From Streptomyces griseocarneus (GTDB lineage: Bacteria; Actinomycetota; Actinomycetes; Streptomycetales; Streptomycetaceae), in contig PENC01000032.1 of the NCBI GenBank assembly GCA_003674045.1, positions 27,429 through 91,428 on the forward strand: a stretch of 64,000 bases of DNA, given 5' to 3'. Shown piece after piece: positions 32,229 to 42,846 of the stretch. Below the pieces are notes generated by a model that saw nothing but the letters and a program-made list of their open reading frames with translations, was not told the origin of the DNA and did not search any database. The stretch's first letter is position 1, and each line of letters begins with the position of its first letter. The position numbers and the translations under genes are program-made.

Positions 32229-33089
32229 CTACAGGACGCGCACCGCACCGGTGGGCATGTCGTAGCTGAGGTCGCGCTCGACGACGCCCGAGCTGGGGTT
32301 CTGGGCGCCGATGAACTTGCCACCACCGACGTAGACGGCGACGTGGTACGCGCTGCCGGAGGCGCCCCAGTAGAGGATGTCGCCCGGCTGCAGGTTGCTC
32401 AGCGACACCTGGGTGCCGTAGGCCGACTGGTCCTGGGAGACGCGCGGCAGGTCGATGCCGATCTGTGCGTAGGCCTTCATGACCAGGCCGGAGCAGTCGT
32501 ACGCTCCCGACGCGCCGGTGGCACCCAGGATGTACGGGTGGCCGATCTTGCTCTCCAGGAAGGAGATCAGCGTCGAGGTGCTGCCCGAGCCGGCGTGGGA
32601 GGAGGAGCCGGAGGGCGTGGAGGAGCCGGAGTCGCCGGCGTCGTCGGAGGAGCCCGGGGCGGACTTGGCGCTCAGGCTCGTGCGCTCGCCACCGCGCGAG
32701 GCGCGGGCCTCGTCCTGCTCGCGCTGCTGCTTCTCGGCGGCGGCCTTCTTCTCCGCGGCGTCGGCGATGCGCAGGGCCTCGTTCTTCGCCTGCTCGGTCG
32801 CGTCCTTCTCCGCGTCCACGGCGTGGTCCTGCTGCGCGCGCTCCTGGTAGCCGAAGGCGGTCTGCTGGGTGGCAGCAGCGCTCTGCGCGATGGAGGAGGC
32901 GATCGTCGCGTTGATCGCCGGCATCTCCATGGTCGCCTCGGTGGGCTTCTCGGCGGCGGTGGCGGAACCGGCACCGGCCACGGCGAGGGTGCTGAGGACA
33001 CCACCGGCGACACCCGTGCGCACGACCCACGACTGGGTGGCCGTTCGGCGGGGCTTCCGGTGGCTGGTTATATGCGCGTTCGGGGACAT
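32229..33089 (-). CDS. Secreted NlpC/P60 (C40) cell-wall peptidase
   Basis: 286-residue exported endopeptidase that cleaves peptide cross-bridges of peptidoglycan. A basic N-terminus and hydrophobic signal end near SATAA. An Ala/Glu/Lys/Gln-rich coiled coil (about residues 60-135) and a Ser/Gly linker precede the C40 domain. In the domain, YDCSGLVMKAY holds the catalytic Cys, with YHVAVYVGGGKFIGAQ for the His. ATG 33089 (MSPNAHITSHRKP) is the likely start since upstream residues are not signal-like; its Shine-Dalgarno is poor. It is divergent from nuoA. About 760 bp of upstream sequence could contain a regulatory leader. Confidence 0.9.
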   Translation of the reverse strand: MSPNAHITSHRKPRRTATQSWVVRTGVAGGVLSTLAVAGAGSATAAEKPTEATMEMPAINATIASSIAQSAAATQQTAFGYQERAQQDHAVDAEKDATEQAKNEALRIADAAEKKAAAEKQQREQDEARASRGGERTSLSAKSAPGSSDDAGDSGSSTPSGSSSHAGSGSTSTLISFLESKIGHPYILGATGASGAYDCSGLVMKAYAQIGIDLPRVSQDQSAYGTQVSLSNLQPGDILYWGASGSAYHVAVYVGGGKFIGAQNPSSGVVERDLSYDMPTGAVRVL

Positions 33090-33558
33090 GGGACAACGGA
33101 CTATCAGGCCGCGCAGGTGGAGTTCAATAAGAGTGACGTGCGCCACATTCGGCGTACGGGCGCCGTAAATTCGGACATTTGGTTACGGCAACGTCACGAC
33201 GGCTGATGGTGTGTCATCCCGGAACACCCGCCTCAGCATGGGGTTTGTCCCCGGACGATGATCGTCGATGCGTATATCACTTTGACGGACCGTCTGTCGA
33301 GGCTACCCACGGAATCCGGCCGCATGCCGTCCTGAAGCGTGGCGCACCTCACGCGCCGCCCGCCTTTCGCCTCGCGCCCGCGGCGGGCTTGTGGGGCGTC
33401 GCTTGTGAACGGAGAGCGCGAGGCGACGGTCGGGCCGTCCGGCGGTGCCGTCACCTCAGCGGGCGGCTCCCGTATATCAGTTGACGATCACAAAAACCAC
33501 TTTGCCTGCACTGGCCACGTTTTGATAGGGCGACACCTCCCGACCAGTGCCGCCACCG
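33090..33558. other. Long intergenic region between NlpC/P60 gene and nuoA
   Basis: No gene or repeat unit was found in this 470 bp. Two imperfect inverted repeats were noted: GGTGT-ACACC at about 33213-33233 and GGGG-TTTGT-CCCC at 33240-33252. They could be part of a structured 5' leader of the NlpC/P60 gene (reverse strand). The conserved GGGTGAAT motif of the c-di-AMP riboswitch, which controls some Streptomyces wall hydrolases, is absent. Confidence 0.4.
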
Positions 33559-33587
33559 CCGGATGATCACCGCAGGTGATCATCCGG
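33559..33587. promoter_or_regulatory. 13-3-13 perfect palindrome upstream of nuoA
   Basis: CCGGATGATCACC-GCA-GGTGATCATCCGG is a perfect inverted repeat 113 bp before the nuo -10 box. No T-run follows on either strand. It may insulate the divergent units as a hairpin or be an operator (GGTGATC half-sites); a second GATCAC lies at 33650. Function is unknown. Confidence 0.5.
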
Positions 33588-33699
33588 GCGCTCCGGGTGT
33601 GAAGATCGGCCACCCTTCGGCGGCGTGATCCCCCGTCAGGTGGTGGAGATCACAAACGCGGTGGTGTACCCCGTGTCGCAGATCACAGGTCGGCGGGCA

Positions 33700-33705
33700 T
33701 AGGAT
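33700..33705 (+). promoter_or_regulatory. -10 box (TAGGAT) of the nuo operon
   Basis: TAGGAT lies 16 bp upstream of the Rex-like site and about 147 bp before nuoA. Start of transcription near 33712 would leave the repressor site at about +9 to +26. The -35 is not clear. Confidence 0.45.
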
Positions 33706-33720
33706 GCGCTCGACCCGGGC

Positions 33721-33738
33721 TTGTGAACTGCCTCACAT
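33721..33738. promoter_or_regulatory. Rex-like operator of the nuo operon
   Basis: TTGTGAACTGCCTCACAT has a perfect left half (TTGTGAA), a 4-base spacer and a 5/7 right half compared with the Rex consensus TTGTGAA-N4-TTCACAA. Rex in Streptomyces represses respiratory operons, including nuo, when NAD+ is high relative to NADH. A second candidate site is at resA (3389). Confidence 0.72.
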
Positions 33739-33851
33739 GTGGGCGATCTTCGCGGCGTCCCCCCGGAGGCCGCGCGGTGTCCCCGGAGGCCGGGAGCCCG
33801 CCGGGGTCCGGTCAGCCAGCAGTCAGCGTCGACTGGAAGGAGCGAGGAGCG

Positions 33852-34211
33852 GTGAACGCCTACGCGCCCATCCTCGTACTGGGAGCCCTCGGGGCAGGCT
33901 TCGCGATCTTCTCCGTGGTCATGGCCTCGCTCATCGGGCCCAAGAAGTACAACCGCGCCAAGCTCGAGGCGTACGAATGCGGCATCGAGCCCACCCCGCA
34001 GCCCGCCGGGGGAGGGCGCTTCCCGATCAAGTACTACCTGACGGCGATGCTCTTCATCGTCTTCGACATCGAGATCGTCTTCCTCTACCCCTGGGCCGTC
34101 ACCTTCGACTCCCTGGGGCTGTTCGGGCTCGTGGAGATGCTGCTCTTCGTGCTCACCGTCTTCGTCGCCTACGCCTATGTATGGCGCCGCGGCGGCCTGG
34201 AATGGGACTAG
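33852..34211 (+). CDS. nuoA: NADH-quinone oxidoreductase subunit A
   Basis: 119-residue membrane-arm subunit at the junction with the peripheral arm of respiratory complex I. Three helices are visible. The conserved loop YECGIEPTPQPAG and RFPIKYYLTAMLFIVFDIEI, with its conserved Asp/Glu, mark the family. GTG 33852, with AGCGAGGAGC just upstream, is preferred over an earlier in-frame start that would add 43 non-homologous residues. First gene of the 14-gene operon; nuoB follows 13 bases later. Confidence 0.96.
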   Translation: MNAYAPILVLGALGAGFAIFSVVMASLIGPKKYNRAKLEAYECGIEPTPQPAGGGRFPIKYYLTAMLFIVFDIEIVFLYPWAVTFDSLGLFGLVEMLLFVLTVFVAYAYVWRRGGLEWD

Positions 34212-34224
34212 GGGGCCACCACCC

Positions 34225-34779
34225 ATGGGAATCGAGGAGAAGCTGCCCAGCGGCTTCGCGCTGACCACCGTCGAGCAGGCCGCCGGCTGGGTGCGCAAGG
34301 CGTCCGTCTTCCCGGCCACTTTCGGACTGGCCTGCTGTGCCATCGAGATGATGACCACCGGCGCCGGCCGCTACGACCTCGCCCGCTTCGGCATGGAGGT
34401 CTTCCGCGGCTCCCCGCGCCAGGCCGACCTGATGATCGTGGCCGGGCGGGTCAGCCAGAAGATGGCGCCGGTGCTGCGCCAGGTCTACGACCAGATGGCC
34501 AACCCCAAATGGGTCATCTCCATGGGGGTCTGCGCCTCCAGCGGAGGCATGTTCAACAACTACGCGATCGTCCAGGGCGTCGACCACATCGTGCCGGTCG
34601 ACATCTATCTGCCCGGCTGCCCGCCGCGCCCCGAGATGCTGATGGACGCGATCCTCAAGCTGCACCGCAAGATCCAGGACGGGAAGCTCGGAGCCCACCG
34701 CGAGGAGGCGGAGCGCGAGGCGGAGGAGAAGGCGCTGAAGGCCCTGCCGCTCATCGAGATGAAGGGCCTGCTGCGGTGA
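34225..34779 (+). CDS. nuoB: NADH-quinone oxidoreductase subunit B
   Basis: 184-residue peripheral-arm subunit carrying the N2 [4Fe-4S] cluster near the quinone site. Cysteines occur in GLACCAIEMM (adjacent pair), GVCASSGGMFNN and LPGCPPRPE, the expected four. ATG 34225 follows GGGGG; an upstream start would prepend residues lying in nuoA. The stop overlaps the nuoC start by 4 bp. The charged C-terminal tail (EEAEREAEEK) is slightly longer than in most bacteria. Confidence 0.97.
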   Translation: MGIEEKLPSGFALTTVEQAAGWVRKASVFPATFGLACCAIEMMTTGAGRYDLARFGMEVFRGSPRQADLMIVAGRVSQKMAPVLRQVYDQMANPKWVISMGVCASSGGMFNNYAIVQGVDHIVPVDIYLPGCPPRPEMLMDAILKLHRKIQDGKLGAHREEAEREAEEKALKALPLIEMKGLLR

Positions 34780-35516
34780 CCGAGGAGAAGGCGAACGGGG
34801 TCAACCCCGACAAGGACGTCAACGCCCAGAACCTGCCGGGCCAGCGGGGCGAGGCGGGCGAGGCCATCCGCGTCCAGCGCGGCATGTTCGGCGCCCGCAA
34901 TGGCGGCGACACCTCCGGCTACGGCGGCCTCGTCCGCACCGTACGGCTGCCGGGCGAGGCCGTCCGCCCGTACGGCGGGTGGTTCGACGAGGTCGCGGAC
35001 GAACTGGAGGGCGCGCTGGAGGAGCAGGGGCTGCTCCCGGCGAACGCCATCGAGAAGACCGTCGTCGACCGCGGCGAACTCACCTTCCACATCGCCCGCG
35101 AGCACCTGCCGGTCGTCGCCCGCACCCTCCGCGACGACCCCGCGCTCCGCTTCGAGCTGTGCACGGGCGTCAGCGGGGTGCACTTCCCCGGCGACAAGGG
35201 CCGCGAGCTGCACGCCGTCTACCACCTGCGCTCGCTCACCCACAACCGGCTGATCCGGCTGGAGGTGAGCGCCCCCGACGACGACCCGCACGTGCCCTCG
35301 GTCGTGGACGTCTATCCCACCAACGACTGGCATGAGCGCGAGGCGTACGACTTCTTCGGCATCGTCTTCGACGGCCATCCGGCGCTCACGCGGATCATGA
35401 TGCCGGACGACTGGCAGGGCTTCCCGCAGCGCAAGGACTACCCCCTCGGCGGCATCCCCGTCGAATACAAGGGCGCCCAGATCCCGGCTCCGGACCAGCG
35501 GAGGTCGTACAGCTGA
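34776..35516 (+). CDS. nuoC: NADH-quinone oxidoreductase subunit C
   Basis: 246-residue 30-kDa subunit, separate from NuoD rather than fused as in E. coli. The signature WHEREAYDFFGIVFDGHP with the following RIMMPDDW and DYPLGGIPVEY is near the C-terminus. An N-terminal extension of about 60 residues (VNPDKDVNAQNLPGQRGEAG and onward) is poorly conserved and Gly/Arg-rich. The GTG start overlaps the nuoB stop (GTGA); the stop overlaps the nuoD start by one base. Confidence 0.95.
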   Translation: MTEEKANGVNPDKDVNAQNLPGQRGEAGEAIRVQRGMFGARNGGDTSGYGGLVRTVRLPGEAVRPYGGWFDEVADELEGALEEQGLLPANAIEKTVVDRGELTFHIAREHLPVVARTLRDDPALRFELCTGVSGVHFPGDKGRELHAVYHLRSLTHNRLIRLEVSAPDDDPHVPSVVDVYPTNDWHEREAYDFFGIVFDGHPALTRIMMPDDWQGFPQRKDYPLGGIPVEYKGAQIPAPDQRRSYS

Positions 35517-36838
35517 TGAGCACGTCCCCTGCGAGCGCGCGCGACACCACGGAAGGCACCGTCTACACGGTCACCGGCGGCGACTGGGAGGAGCTCGCCG
35601 CCGCGGCCGGGAAGGCCGACGACGAACGCATCGTCGTCAATATGGGCCCCCAGCACCCCTCCACCCATGGAGTGCTCCGGCTCATCCTGGAGATCGACGG
35701 CGAGACCGTCACCGAGGCCCGCTGCGGCATCGGCTACCTCCACACCGGCATCGAGAAGAACCTCGAATACCGCAACTGGACCCAGGGCACCACCTTCGTC
35801 ACACGTATGGACTATCTGACGCCGTTCTTCAACGAGACGGCGTACTGCCTGGGCGTGGAGAAACTCCTGGGCATCGAGGAGCAGATCCCCGACCGCGCGA
35901 ACGTCCTGCGCGTGCTGCTGATGGAGCTGAACCGCATCTCCTCGCACCTGGTGTGCATCGCCACCGGCGGCATGGAGCTCGGCGCCACCACCATCATGAT
36001 CTACGGCTTCCGGGACCGCGAGCTCGTCCTCGACATCTTCGAGCTCATCACCGGCCTGCGGATGAACCACGCGTACGTCCGCCCCGGCGGCCTCGCCCAG
36101 GACCTGCCGCCCGGCGCGGTCGACCAGGTGCGGGAGTTCGTCAAGAAGATGCGGCGCAACCTTCCCGAGTACGACAAACTCGCCACCGGCAACCCCATCT
36201 TCAAGGGCCGCCTCCAGGGCATCGGCCACCTCGACCTCTCCGGGTGCATGGCGCTCGGCGCGACAGGACCGATCCTGCGGGCCACGGGCCTGCCGCACGA
36301 CCTGCGCAAGGCCCAGCCCTACTGCGGCTACGACACCTACGACTTCGAGGTGGCGACCGCCGACACCTGCGACGCCTACGGCCGTTTCCTCATCCGGCTG
36401 GAGGAGATGCGGCAGTCCCTGCGCATCGTCGAGCAGTGCCTGGACCGGCTCGCGCCCGGCCCGGTCATGGTCGCCGACAAGAAGATCGCCTGGCCCGCCC
36501 AGCTCGCCCTCGGACCGGACGGCCTCGGCAACTCCCTCGACCACATCAAGAAGATCATGGGTACGTCGATGGAGGCCCTGATCCACCACTTCAAGCTGGT
36601 GACGGAGGGCTTCCGGGTGCCGCCCGGCCAGGCGTACGCGGCGGTGGAGTCCCCCAAGGGCGAACTCGGCGTGCACGTCGTCAGCGACGGCGGCACCCGC
36701 CCCTACCGGGTCCACTTCCGCGACCCCTCCTTCACCAACCTCCAGTCCATGGCGGCGATGTGCGAAGGCGGCCAGGTGGCCGACGTCATCGTCGCGGTGG
36801 CGTCCATCGATCCCGTGATGGGAGGCGTCGACCGGTGA
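35516..36838 (+). CDS. nuoD: NADH-quinone oxidoreductase subunit D
   Basis: 440-residue 49-kDa subunit forming, with NuoB, the quinone pocket. NMGPQHPSTHGVLRLI near residue 42 carries the conserved His that contacts quinone, and GYLHTGIEKN, ELNRISSHLV and CSGKDPYF-equivalent QPYCGYDTYDFEVATAD segments are seen. The fold derives from [NiFe] hydrogenase large subunits but lacks their metal cysteines, as expected. ATG 35516 overlaps the nuoC stop; the stop overlaps the nuoE GTG by 4 bp. Confidence 0.97.
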   Translation: MSTSPASARDTTEGTVYTVTGGDWEELAAAAGKADDERIVVNMGPQHPSTHGVLRLILEIDGETVTEARCGIGYLHTGIEKNLEYRNWTQGTTFVTRMDYLTPFFNETAYCLGVEKLLGIEEQIPDRANVLRVLLMELNRISSHLVCIATGGMELGATTIMIYGFRDRELVLDIFELITGLRMNHAYVRPGGLAQDLPPGAVDQVREFVKKMRRNLPEYDKLATGNPIFKGRLQGIGHLDLSGCMALGATGPILRATGLPHDLRKAQPYCGYDTYDFEVATADTCDAYGRFLIRLEEMRQSLRIVEQCLDRLAPGPVMVADKKIAWPAQLALGPDGLGNSLDHIKKIMGTSMEALIHHFKLVTEGFRVPPGQAYAAVESPKGELGVHVVSDGGTRPYRVHFRDPSFTNLQSMAAMCEGGQVADVIVAVASIDPVMGGVDR

Positions 36839-37592
36839 CCGATGTCCAGCTGGGGATGCCGCAGTTCCCCGCCCCCGACTATCCCGCCGACGTGCGCGCC
36901 CGGCTGGAGGCCGATGCCCGGGAGGTGATCGCCCGCTATCCCGACAGCCGCAGCGCGCTGCTGCCCCTGCTGCACCTCGTGCAGTCCGAGGAGGGGCACG
37001 TCACCGCCACCGGCATCCGCTTCTGCGCCGAGCTGCTCGAACTGACCACGGCCGAGGTCACCGCGGTGGCGACCTTCTACACCATGTACCGCCGCGGGCC
37101 GAGCGGGGACTACCAGGTCGGCGTCTGCACCAACACGCTGTGCGCGGTGCTGGGCGGCGACGCCATCTTCGAGACCCTGCGCGAGCACCTCGGTGTGGCG
37201 AACGGCGGGACGACCGAGGACGGCAGGGTCACCCTCGAACACATCGAGTGCAACGCGGCCTGCGATTTCGCCCCCGTGGTGATGGTCAACTGGGAGTTCT
37301 TCGACAACCAGACACCGCAGAGCGCCAAGGACCTGGTCGACGACCTGCGTGCCGGGCGCCCCGTACAGCCCACGCGCGGCGCGCGATTGTGCACCTTCAA
37401 GGAGACGGCCCGCATCCTCGCGGGCTTCCCGGACCAGCGGCCGGGCGCGGTGGAGGAGAGCGGTGGCGCGGGCCCCGCGACCCTCGCGGGCCTGCGGCTG
37501 GCCAGGGGCGAGGGCCCGGCCGCCCGCGTCGGCCCGCCGCGCGGCGCCCCGGCACAGGACGGCCGCCCCGCGCGCCGCCAGGAGGGGGAGGA

Positions 37593-37596
<4 letters not shown>
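36835..37596 (+). CDS. nuoE: NADH-quinone oxidoreductase subunit E
   Basis: 253-residue 24-kDa subunit with the N1a [2Fe-2S] thioredoxin-like domain. Cys ligands occur in VGVCTNTLC (pair) and ECNAAC (pair). The helical N-terminus with VQSEEGHVT and VATFYTMYRRGP is typical. The last 70 residues, after ARILAGFPDQRP, are Ala/Gly/Pro/Arg-rich and low complexity, longer than the usual NuoE (about 170-190 residues). The GTG start overlaps the nuoD stop and the stop overlaps the nuoF ATG. Confidence 0.95.
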
Positions 37597-38968
<1,372 letters not shown>

Positions 38969-38972
<4 letters not shown>

Positions 38973-41473
38973 CCGTCACCACGTCCGCGCCCTCCGGAGG
39001 CGGGAACGCGGTCCCGCCGGACGACCTGGTGTCCGTCACCATCGACGGCATCCAGCTGTCCGTCCCCAAGGGCACGCTCGTCATCCGGGCCGCCGAGCTC
39101 CTGGGCATCGAGATCCCCCGCTTCTGCGACCACCCCCTGCTCGACCCCGCCGGTGCCTGCAGGCAGTGCATCGTCGAGGTCGAGGGCCAGCGCAAGCCGA
39201 TGGCCTCCTGCACCATCACCTGCACCGACGGCATGGTGGTGCGCACCCAGCTCACCTCGCCCGTCGCCGAGAAGGCCCAGCGCGGCGTGATGGAGCTGCT
39301 GCTCATCAACCACCCGCTGGACTGCCCCGTCTGCGACAAGGGCGGGGAGTGCCCGCTGCAGAACCAGGCGATGTCCGCCGGGCAGGCCGACAGCCGCTTC
39401 GAGGGCCGCAAGCGCACCTTCGAGAAGCCGGTGCCCGTCTCCCCGCAGGTCCTCCTCGACCGCGAGCGCTGCGTGCTGTGCGCCCGCTGCACGCGCTTCT
39501 CGCAGCAGATCGCCGGGGACCCGATGATCGAGCTGCTGGAGCGCGGTGCCCTCCAGCAGGTGGGCACCGGCGAGGGCGTGCCCTTCCAGTCGTACTTCTC
39601 GGGGAACACCATCCAGATCTGCCCGGTCGGCGCCCTGACCTCGGCGGCGTACCGGTTCCGCTCCCGCCCGTTCGACCTCGTCTCCTCGCCGTCGGTGTGC
39701 GAGCACTGCGCGGGCGGCTGCGCGACGCGTACGGACCACCGGCGCGGCAAGGTGATGCGCCGCCTGGCCGCCGACGACCCCGAGGTCAACGAGGAGTGGG
39801 TGTGCGACAAGGGCCGTTTCGCGTTCCGCTACGCGCAGCGGCCCGACCGGCTCACCACCCCGCTCGTGCGGGGAGCCGACGGGGTGCTGGAACGGGCGAG
39901 CTGGCCGGAGGCGCTTCAGGCGGCGGCCCGCGGCCTCGCCGCCGCCCGGGGCCGGGCCGGGGTGCTCACGGGCGGACGGCTGACGGTCGAGGACGCGTAC
40001 GCCTACGCCAAGTTCGCGCGCGTGGCCCTCGACACGCACGACGTGGACTTCCGGGCCCGCGTGCACAGCGCCGAGGAGGCCGACTTCCTGGCCGCCCGGG
40101 TCGCGGGCCGGGGCCGTGATCTCGCCGGTGGCGGTACGACGTACCGGGCGCTGGAGGACGCGCCCGCCGTGCTGCTCGTCGGTTTCGAGCCGGAGGAGGA
40201 GGCGCCCGGGATCTTCCTGCGGCTGCGCAAGGCGCACCGCAAGCACGGGCAGCGCACCTTCTCGCTCGCCACGTACGCGACGCCGGGGCTGACGAAGGCG
40301 GGCGGCACGCTGCTGCCCGCCGCCCCCGGCACCGAGACGGAGTGGCTGCAGGCGCTGGCCGACGCCGTGGGGCTCGACGCGGCGGGGCAGACGGCGGCCG
40401 AGGCGCTGCGGGCCGAGGGTTCCGTGATCGTCGTCGGTGAGCGCCTGGCGGGCGTCCCCGGCGCGCTGACCGCGGCCGTGGCCGCGGCGAACGCGACCGG
40501 GGCGGCCCTGGTGTGGATCCCGCGCCGCGCGGGGGAGCGCGGGGCGCTGGAGGCGGGCGCGCTGCCGGGGCTGCTGCCCGGCGGGCGGCCGGCCACCGAC
40601 CCGCGGGCCCGCGAGGAGACGGCCGCCGCCTGGGGCGTCGACGAGCTCCCGCGCAGCCCCGGCCGGGACACCGGCCAGATCGTCGAGGCCGCGGCCACGG
40701 GCGAGTTGGCGGCCCTGGTGGTGGGCGGTGTGGAGATCGCGGATCTGCCCGACCCGGCACGCGCGCGTGCCGCGCTCGACGCGGTCGGCTTCCTGGTGAG
40801 CCTGGAGCAGCGGCCCGGTGAGGTGACCGACCGGGCGGACGTGGTGCTGCCGGTCGCCGCGGTCGCCGAGAAGGCGGGCACCTTCCTGAACTGGGAGGGC
40901 CGGGCCCGCCCGTTCGACGTCGCGATCAAGCTCGACCAGACGGCGGCCCGCCTCCATGTGCCGCCGGACGGGCGGGTGTTGCACATGCTGGCCGACGCCA
41001 TGGCCGTGTCCCTCGCGCTGCCGGACGTGGAGGCGGCGCGCGGGGAGCTCGGCCGGCTCGGGCACTGGGACGGCGCGTACGCGGCGGCCCCCGCCGAGTA
41101 CGGCCGTCCGGTGCCGCGGCCCGGTACCGGTGAGGCCGTGCTCGCGGGCCACCGGATGCTGCTCGACGAGGGCCGCCTCCAGGAGGGCGACGACGCGCTC
41201 GCCGCCACCCGGCACGCGGCGGTCGTCCGGCTCTCCGCCGCGACCGCCGAGGAGACGGGCGTACGCGACGGCGAGCCGCTCGCCGTGACCGGCCCCGCGG
41301 GCACCGTGCGGCTGCCGCTGCGGGTCACCGCGATGCCGGACCGGGTGGTGTGGCTCCCGCTGAACTCCGTCGAGGGCGGAGTGGCCTCCCGGACGGGCGC
41401 CCGGCCCGGCGAGCTCGTACGGATCGCGGCGGATGCCGGTCACGGCACCGAGACCCCGGAGGAACGGCAGTGA
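38969..41473 (+). CDS. nuoG: NADH-quinone oxidoreductase subunit G
   Basis: 834-residue 75-kDa subunit carrying several Fe-S clusters. The N-terminal ferredoxin domain has CDHPLLDPAGACRQC and further Cys (N1b), then HPLDCPVCDKGGECPLQN, CVLCARCTRFS and CEHCAGGC (N4, N5 and the extra cluster). The C-terminal molybdopterin-oxidoreductase-like half is present but more variable and Ala-rich, as usual in actinobacteria. No frameshift is seen over 2.5 kb. Start and stop overlap nuoF and nuoH by 4 bp each. Confidence 0.96.
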
Positions 41474-42846
41474 GCATGCAGCACCTGGCCGCCGAGGACC
41501 TGTCGATGTTCGGCCGCGACCCCTGGTGGCTGATCCTCCTCAAGGCCGTCTTCTGCTTCGCGTTCGTCATGCTGACCGTGCTGTTCTCGATCGTCTGGGA
41601 ACGCAAGGTCGTCGCGTGGATGCAGCTGCGCATCGGCCCCAACCGGCACGGCCCCTGGGGTCTGCTCCAGTCCCTCGCGGACGGCATCAAGCTGATGCTC
41701 AAGGAGGACCTGATCGTCAAGCGGGCCGACAAGGTCGTCTACCTCCTGGCCCCGGTCGTCGCGGCCGTCCCGGCGTTCATGGCGATCGCGGTCATCCCCT
41801 TCGGCCCGTCGGGGAACGAGGTCTCGATCTTCGGGCACCGCACGGCGATGCAGCTCACCGATCTGCCGATCGGGGTGCTCTACGTGCTCGCGACGGCGTC
41901 GGTCGGCATCTACGGCATCGTCCTGGCGGGCTGGTCCTCCGGTTCGACCTATCCGCTGCTGGGCGGCCTGCGTTCGTGCGCGCAGATGATCTCGTACGAG
42001 ATCGCGATGGGCGTCTCCTTCGCCGCCGTCTTCCTCTACTCCGGGTCGATGTCGACCTCGGCGATCGTGGAGGCCCAGCACGACCGGTGGTATGTGCTGC
42101 TGCTGCCGGTGTCCTTCCTCATCTACATCACCGCGATGGTCGGTGAGACCAACCGGGCGCCGTTCGACCTCCCGGAGTCCGAGGGCGACCTGGTCGGCGG
42201 CTTCAACACCGAGTACTCCTCGATCAAGTTCGCGCTGTTCATGCTCGCCGAGTACGTCAACATGATCACGGTCTCGGCGGTCGCGGTGACGCTCTTCCTG
42301 GGCGGCTGGCGGGCCCCGTACCCGGTCTCGGCGTTCTGGGAGGGCGCGAACCACGGCTGGTGGCCGCTGCTCTGGTTCGTGATCAAGGTCCAGCTGCTGC
42401 TGTTCTTCTTCATCTGGCTGCGCGGCACCCTGCCGCGGCTGCGCTACGACCAGTTCATGAAGCTGGGGTGGAAGGTCCTCATCCCGGTCTCGATGGTCTG
42501 GCTGATGCTCGTCGCGACCGTGCGGGCGCTGCGGAACGAGAACTACGACTTCCAGCGGATCACCCTCTACGTGGGCGGCGCGGTCGTCGCGGTCCTGGTG
42601 CTCTCCCTCGTGGCCGACGTCTTCCGCGACCGCGGCGGCGCGGACCGGGAGGACGCGGAAGGGGGCGGCCCGCAGGGCGGGTTCGACCCGATGGCGGGCG
42701 GGTTCCCCGTGCCGCCCATGCCCGGCCAGACCCTGCCGCCGGTGCCGCGGCGCCCGTCGCGCCAGGGCGGGGAGCTCATTGTCAGTGGTCGCGTCGATAC
42801 TGTGAGTGACGGTCCTCGAGAAGGAAAGGAGGGCGGGGATGCCTGA
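41470..42846 (+). CDS. nuoH: NADH-quinone oxidoreductase subunit H
   Basis: 458-residue membrane subunit joining the arms and lining the quinone channel. About eight helices, WERKVVAWMQLRIGPNRHGP, GEGDLVGGFNTEYSS-type loop (here SEGDLVGGFNTEYSSIKFA) and PFDLPESEGD with conserved carboxylates are present. A hydrophilic C-terminal tail of about 80 residues (Gly/Pro/Arg-rich) follows the last helix. GTG 41470 keeps the 4-bp overlap pattern of the operon; ATG 41476 is an alternative. The end overlaps nuoI by 8 bp. Confidence 0.96.
   Translation: MSMQHLAAEDLSMFGRDPWWLILLKAVFCFAFVMLTVLFSIVWERKVVAWMQLRIGPNRHGPWGLLQSLADGIKLMLKEDLIVKRADKVVYLLAPVVAAVPAFMAIAVIPFGPSGNEVSIFGHRTAMQLTDLPIGVLYVLATASVGIYGIVLAGWSSGSTYPLLGGLRSCAQMISYEIAMGVSFAAVFLYSGSMSTSAIVEAQHDRWYVLLLPVSFLIYITAMVGETNRAPFDLPESEGDLVGGFNTEYSSIKFALFMLAEYVNMITVSAVAVTLFLGGWRAPYPVSAFWEGANHGWWPLLWFVIKVQLLLFFFIWLRGTLPRLRYDQFMKLGWKVLIPVSMVWLMLVATVRALRNENYDFQRITLYVGGAVVAVLVLSLVADVFRDRGGADREDAEGGGPQGGFDPMAGGFPVPPMPGQTLPPVPRRPSRQGGELIVSGRVDTVSDGPREGKEGGDA

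Noticed and set aside
33090..33558. c-di-AMP riboswitch upstream of the NlpC/P60 gene
   Set aside because: Wall-hydrolase genes in Streptomyces can have one, but the conserved GGGTGAAT-type core was not found on the reverse strand.
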